Source: Treponema sp. (lineage in GTDB: Bacteria > Spirochaetota > Spirochaetia > Treponematales > Breznakiellaceae). From it: 16,535 bases of DNA. The stretch is taken from contig JAISZE010000080.1 of the NCBI GenBank assembly GCA_031269405.1, forward strand, positions 1-16,535, in the 5' to 3' direction. Every line of letters starts with the position of its first letter. Positions within the stretch are counted from its first letter, which is position 1. Positions 14,833 to 16,535 of the stretch are shown here, one piece after another. Under the pieces are notes generated by a model. It made no database searches, was not told the DNA's origin, and was given only the letters and a program-made list of their open reading frames with translations. A program made the translations under genes and the position numbers.

Positions 14833-15291
14833 ATGGCTTCAAAATGCGTACACTGCGGTTCAACAGCCTACGGCGCCGGGTGCTCTAAAAGCCTGAACGG
14901 GCTTCATCTGCACAACAACGACGAAAAACGCTGCATCTACTGCGGCACAAGCTCGTACGGTACGGGCTGCCTCCAGACGCCCACACGGGTTCATATCCAC
15001 GGCCATGGAGCCAACAAATGCGTCTATTGCGGCTCCACTGCCACCGGCATGGGCTGCAAACACAGCCCCACAGGGAGCCACGAAAAAATAGCACAAGCCT
15101 CCGGAAGGGCCGGGCGGAACCGTTCAGTCTTTCCAGGGGAAAATAAAGCTCTTCAAACTCCTGGTCCCTGTCCGTTCGCGTTCATCAATCAGAATAGCGT
15201 CCCATGGTATTTTCCGGCGATCCGCTTCGGGATTAGCCTCAAGCCAGTCATATTTAAGGAGCCTGAGCCTGAGCCCTTCGTCCAGAAATAG
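14833..15291 (+). CDS. Triple Cys/His-repeat small protein, extended tail antisense to next gene
   Basis: Residues 1-83 are three tandem repeats of 29 residues with the pattern CxxCGSxxxGxGC. Cysteines are at 5, 8, 17; 34, 37, 46; and 63, 66, 75, each repeat followed by a Pro/His-rich segment (HLH, HIHGH, SHEK). This should be a metal-binding or zinc-ribbon-like module. From memory, proteins built only of similar CxYCGSTSxGxGC repeats occur in several bacteria with no known function. The strong purine-rich ribosome site (GAAGGAAGG) about 9 bases upstream fixes the start. After residue 85 the character changes: no repeats, and bases 15124-15291 are the complement of the convergent membrane-protein gene. 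The native protein probably ended near residue 85 and has lost its stop, or the tail is real but unconserved. Confidence 0.72.
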   Translation: MASKCVHCGSTAYGAGCSKSLNGLHLHNNDEKRCIYCGTSSYGTGCLQTPTRVHIHGHGANKCVYCGSTATGMGCKHSPTGSHEKIAQASGRAGRNRSVFPGENKALQTPGPCPFAFINQNSVPWYFPAIRFGISLKPVIFKEPEPEPFVQK

Positions 15292-15897
15292 GAGTATTCC
15301 CGCAGGGCCCGGAAAAAGGAACGCCAGAAATAGGGATAGGGCCAGCATTACAAGGTTGTGGATAAAGGTAAAGAGGCAAAAACCGGGATTGTCAAAAAAG
15401 ATAATAAAACATTTCTTGAGTATCTTGGATAACTTGGTATCCAGCCGGGCCCTTACGGCAAAGAAGAATTGCAGCGAAAGCGCCCCGACTACGAGGGTCC
15501 AGAAAATAACTGCCGCCAAAAGAAGGCCCACCATGGAATTCATCTGGAGGTAAAACGGTATCACCATGGTAATAAGGAGGTAGCATAAAAACACCAGGAC
15601 CCCTGCCATGAGCCCCATTGGCCAAACGGTTTTCAGATTGGAAAAGAAATCCCCGAACCCGAAAGCACCGTAATCTGAAAGGGTCTTTACAGAAAGGGCC
15701 GCGGCGGCAAGGTAGATGAAACACCAGAGTATGCCTACAAACAACACCGCCATCCCCAGAACCGGCGCCGCTGCCAGCAGTGAGGGAATAAAGACCGGAA
15801 TAGCCAGGGAAGCGATAAACCCAAGGTTCAGCAGCGCAACCCTGAAAAGATTATCCCAAAGATCGAAAAAATTCTTCTTTATCAAAAATCCAAGCAT
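15124..15897 (-). CDS. Polytopic membrane protein of unknown function
   Basis: A 257-residue protein with about five or six hydrophobic segments (roughly 18-40, 45-70, 92-116, 122-148, 170-196), beginning MLGFLIKKNFFDLWDN. The N-terminal charged-aromatic stretch and the overall plan are reminiscent of YesL/DUF624-type proteins, but I cannot confirm membership. The cytoplasmic C-terminal tail is polar and ends RTGTRSLKSFIFPWKD, which looks like a conserved end and argues that this frame, not the opposing one, is the selected frame in the overlap. There is no clear ribosome site before the ATG. It follows the barrel-like gene by 18 bases on the same strand, so both are probably one transcript. 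Its last 168 bases overlap the convergent Cys-repeat gene. Confidence 0.82.
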   Translation of the reverse strand: MLGFLIKKNFFDLWDNLFRVALLNLGFIASLAIPVFIPSLLAAAPVLGMAVLFVGILWCFIYLAAAALSVKTLSDYGAFGFGDFFSNLKTVWPMGLMAGVLVFLCYLLITMVIPFYLQMNSMVGLLLAAVIFWTLVVGALSLQFFFAVRARLDTKLSKILKKCFIIFFDNPGFCLFTFIHNLVMLALSLFLAFLFPGPAGILLFLDEGLRLRLLKYDWLEANPEADRRKIPWDAILIDERERTGTRSLKSFIFPWKD

Positions 15898-15915
15898 GGC
15901 TTAATAATATGCCAT

Positions 15916-16535
15916 TCATTCAGCCTCGTCCACTATCCCGCGGCGGAACGTGATCCTCATTCCCATTCCGAAACGCCAGCCCTCTGCAGCAGGGAGATTC
16001 TCACCTGACCAGATCCGGTAGAGCGGAAACCAGACTCTGAGGTCCAAGCCCAGTTTGATTTTGGAATTCAGATTGAAGTCCGCGCCGGTCCCGAAAAACG
16101 GCAGGAACCAGCGGCCTTTCCTCCAGAAATAGTCCTTTACGGCCCTGGTCTCCCGGCGTATCTCATCCATGGGATCAACCCCTTCGTTAAGATCTTCCGC
16201 TAGAAGAACAATCCGCAGATCCGCCGCCGGACCTCCGTAGATCCGGACGTCAATACCGGGGCTGATGTTAAAAAGCGCCGTTGCCTGGAGGCCCAGCACC
16301 GACCCGATGACAAACGAAGACCGGTTTTCGATAGCAGCGGGAACCGCCCTGTCCAGGGTAAAATTGTAACCGTAATGAGTAAAGTAAAAATCCCCTGTCA
16401 GTTCCAGCCACAACGGGCCCTTTACCGGATAAGCCGCCCCAAAGCCCGGACTGGGGAGCACAGGCATAGGATCAGAACGCATACCGTTATCCTCAAACAG
16501 AAAAAGAACCGATCCTTTTGCGGACCACGAAAGAG
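15916..16535 (-). CDS. Outer-membrane beta-barrel-like protein, N-terminus outside window
   Basis: About 205 residues of an open frame that continues through the right edge. The reading upstream of the internal Met at 16482 (LSWSAKGSVLFLFEDNG) is clearly coding, so that Met is not the true start. The sequence alternates polar and hydrophobic residues with many Gly, Tyr and Phe: LWLELTGDFYFTHYGYNFTL, then NISPGIDVRIYGGPAADLRI, FFGTGADFNLNSKIKLGLDL, and the end GWRFGMGMRITFRRG. These look like successive transmembrane beta-strands. The tail does not end in an aromatic residue as in proteobacterial porins. A spirochaetal outer-membrane or periplasmic barrel protein is the best reading, with no specific function. 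It is the upstream partner of the membrane-protein gene. Confidence 0.72.
   Translation of the reverse strand, partial: LSWSAKGSVLFLFEDNGMRSDPMPVLPSPGFGAAYPVKGPLWLELTGDFYFTHYGYNFTLDRAVPAAIENRSSFVIGSVLGLQATALFNISPGIDVRIYGGPAADLRIVLLAEDLNEGVDPMDEIRRETRAVKDYFWRKGRWFLPFFGTGADFNLNSKIKLGLDLRVWFPLYRIWSGENLPAAEGWRFGMGMRITFRRGIVDEAE

Noticed and set aside
13928..14863. 311-codon minus-strand frame
   Set aside because: Shadow of the glycosidase gene, whose DGGGST motif and lipobox are convincing.

Overview
The window looks like a chromosomal segment of a spirochaete, most likely a Treponema of the termite-gut type. This is inferred from the gene families, from signal peptides ending in Ala-Gly-Gly, from degenerate lipoboxes, and from a GC-rich backbone with short intergenic gaps. 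No search was possible. I see no tRNA, rRNA, CRISPR array, insertion sequence or phage gene, and no gene-free stretch longer than about 240 bases.

Layout: (1) Bases 1-1637, minus strand: phnD and the start of phnC, from a phosphonate-type ABC importer cut by the window edge. (2) 1746-3110, minus: a MATE efflux pump, divergent from a small unknown protein at 3169-3561. (3) 3572-4804, minus: a two-TM sensor with an extracytoplasmic domain and a PAS domain but no output domain, apparently truncated. (4) 4805-5043: the richest regulatory region, with a 45-bp palindrome (19-bp perfect arms) holding a Fur-box-like core and a -35 element. It sits directly before a zinc-type cassette at 5044-6772: a Fur/Zur-family repressor, a 97-residue Cys/His membrane protein and a ZnuA-like zinc-binding protein. 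No permease or ATPase is present. The cassette ends in tandem hairpins. (5) 6858-10338: argA, recO and a pyrimidine/thymidine phosphorylase. (6) 10386-14764: a tight run of recJ, an M23 peptidase, rpsU with a TTG start, and a phosphodiester-glycosidase lipoprotein. (7) 14833-16535: a small protein with three Cys/His repeats whose tail runs antisense into a convergent membrane-protein gene, then a partial outer-membrane barrel-like protein.

The best candidate for something under-described is the zinc cassette with its palindromic operator and the small HxxHxCxGxxCxxC membrane protein. Next are the roughly 140-residue insertion in RecJ, the triple Cys-repeat protein, and the mixture of strong Shine-Dalgarno starts with starts that appear leaderless (fur, recO, perhaps argA).
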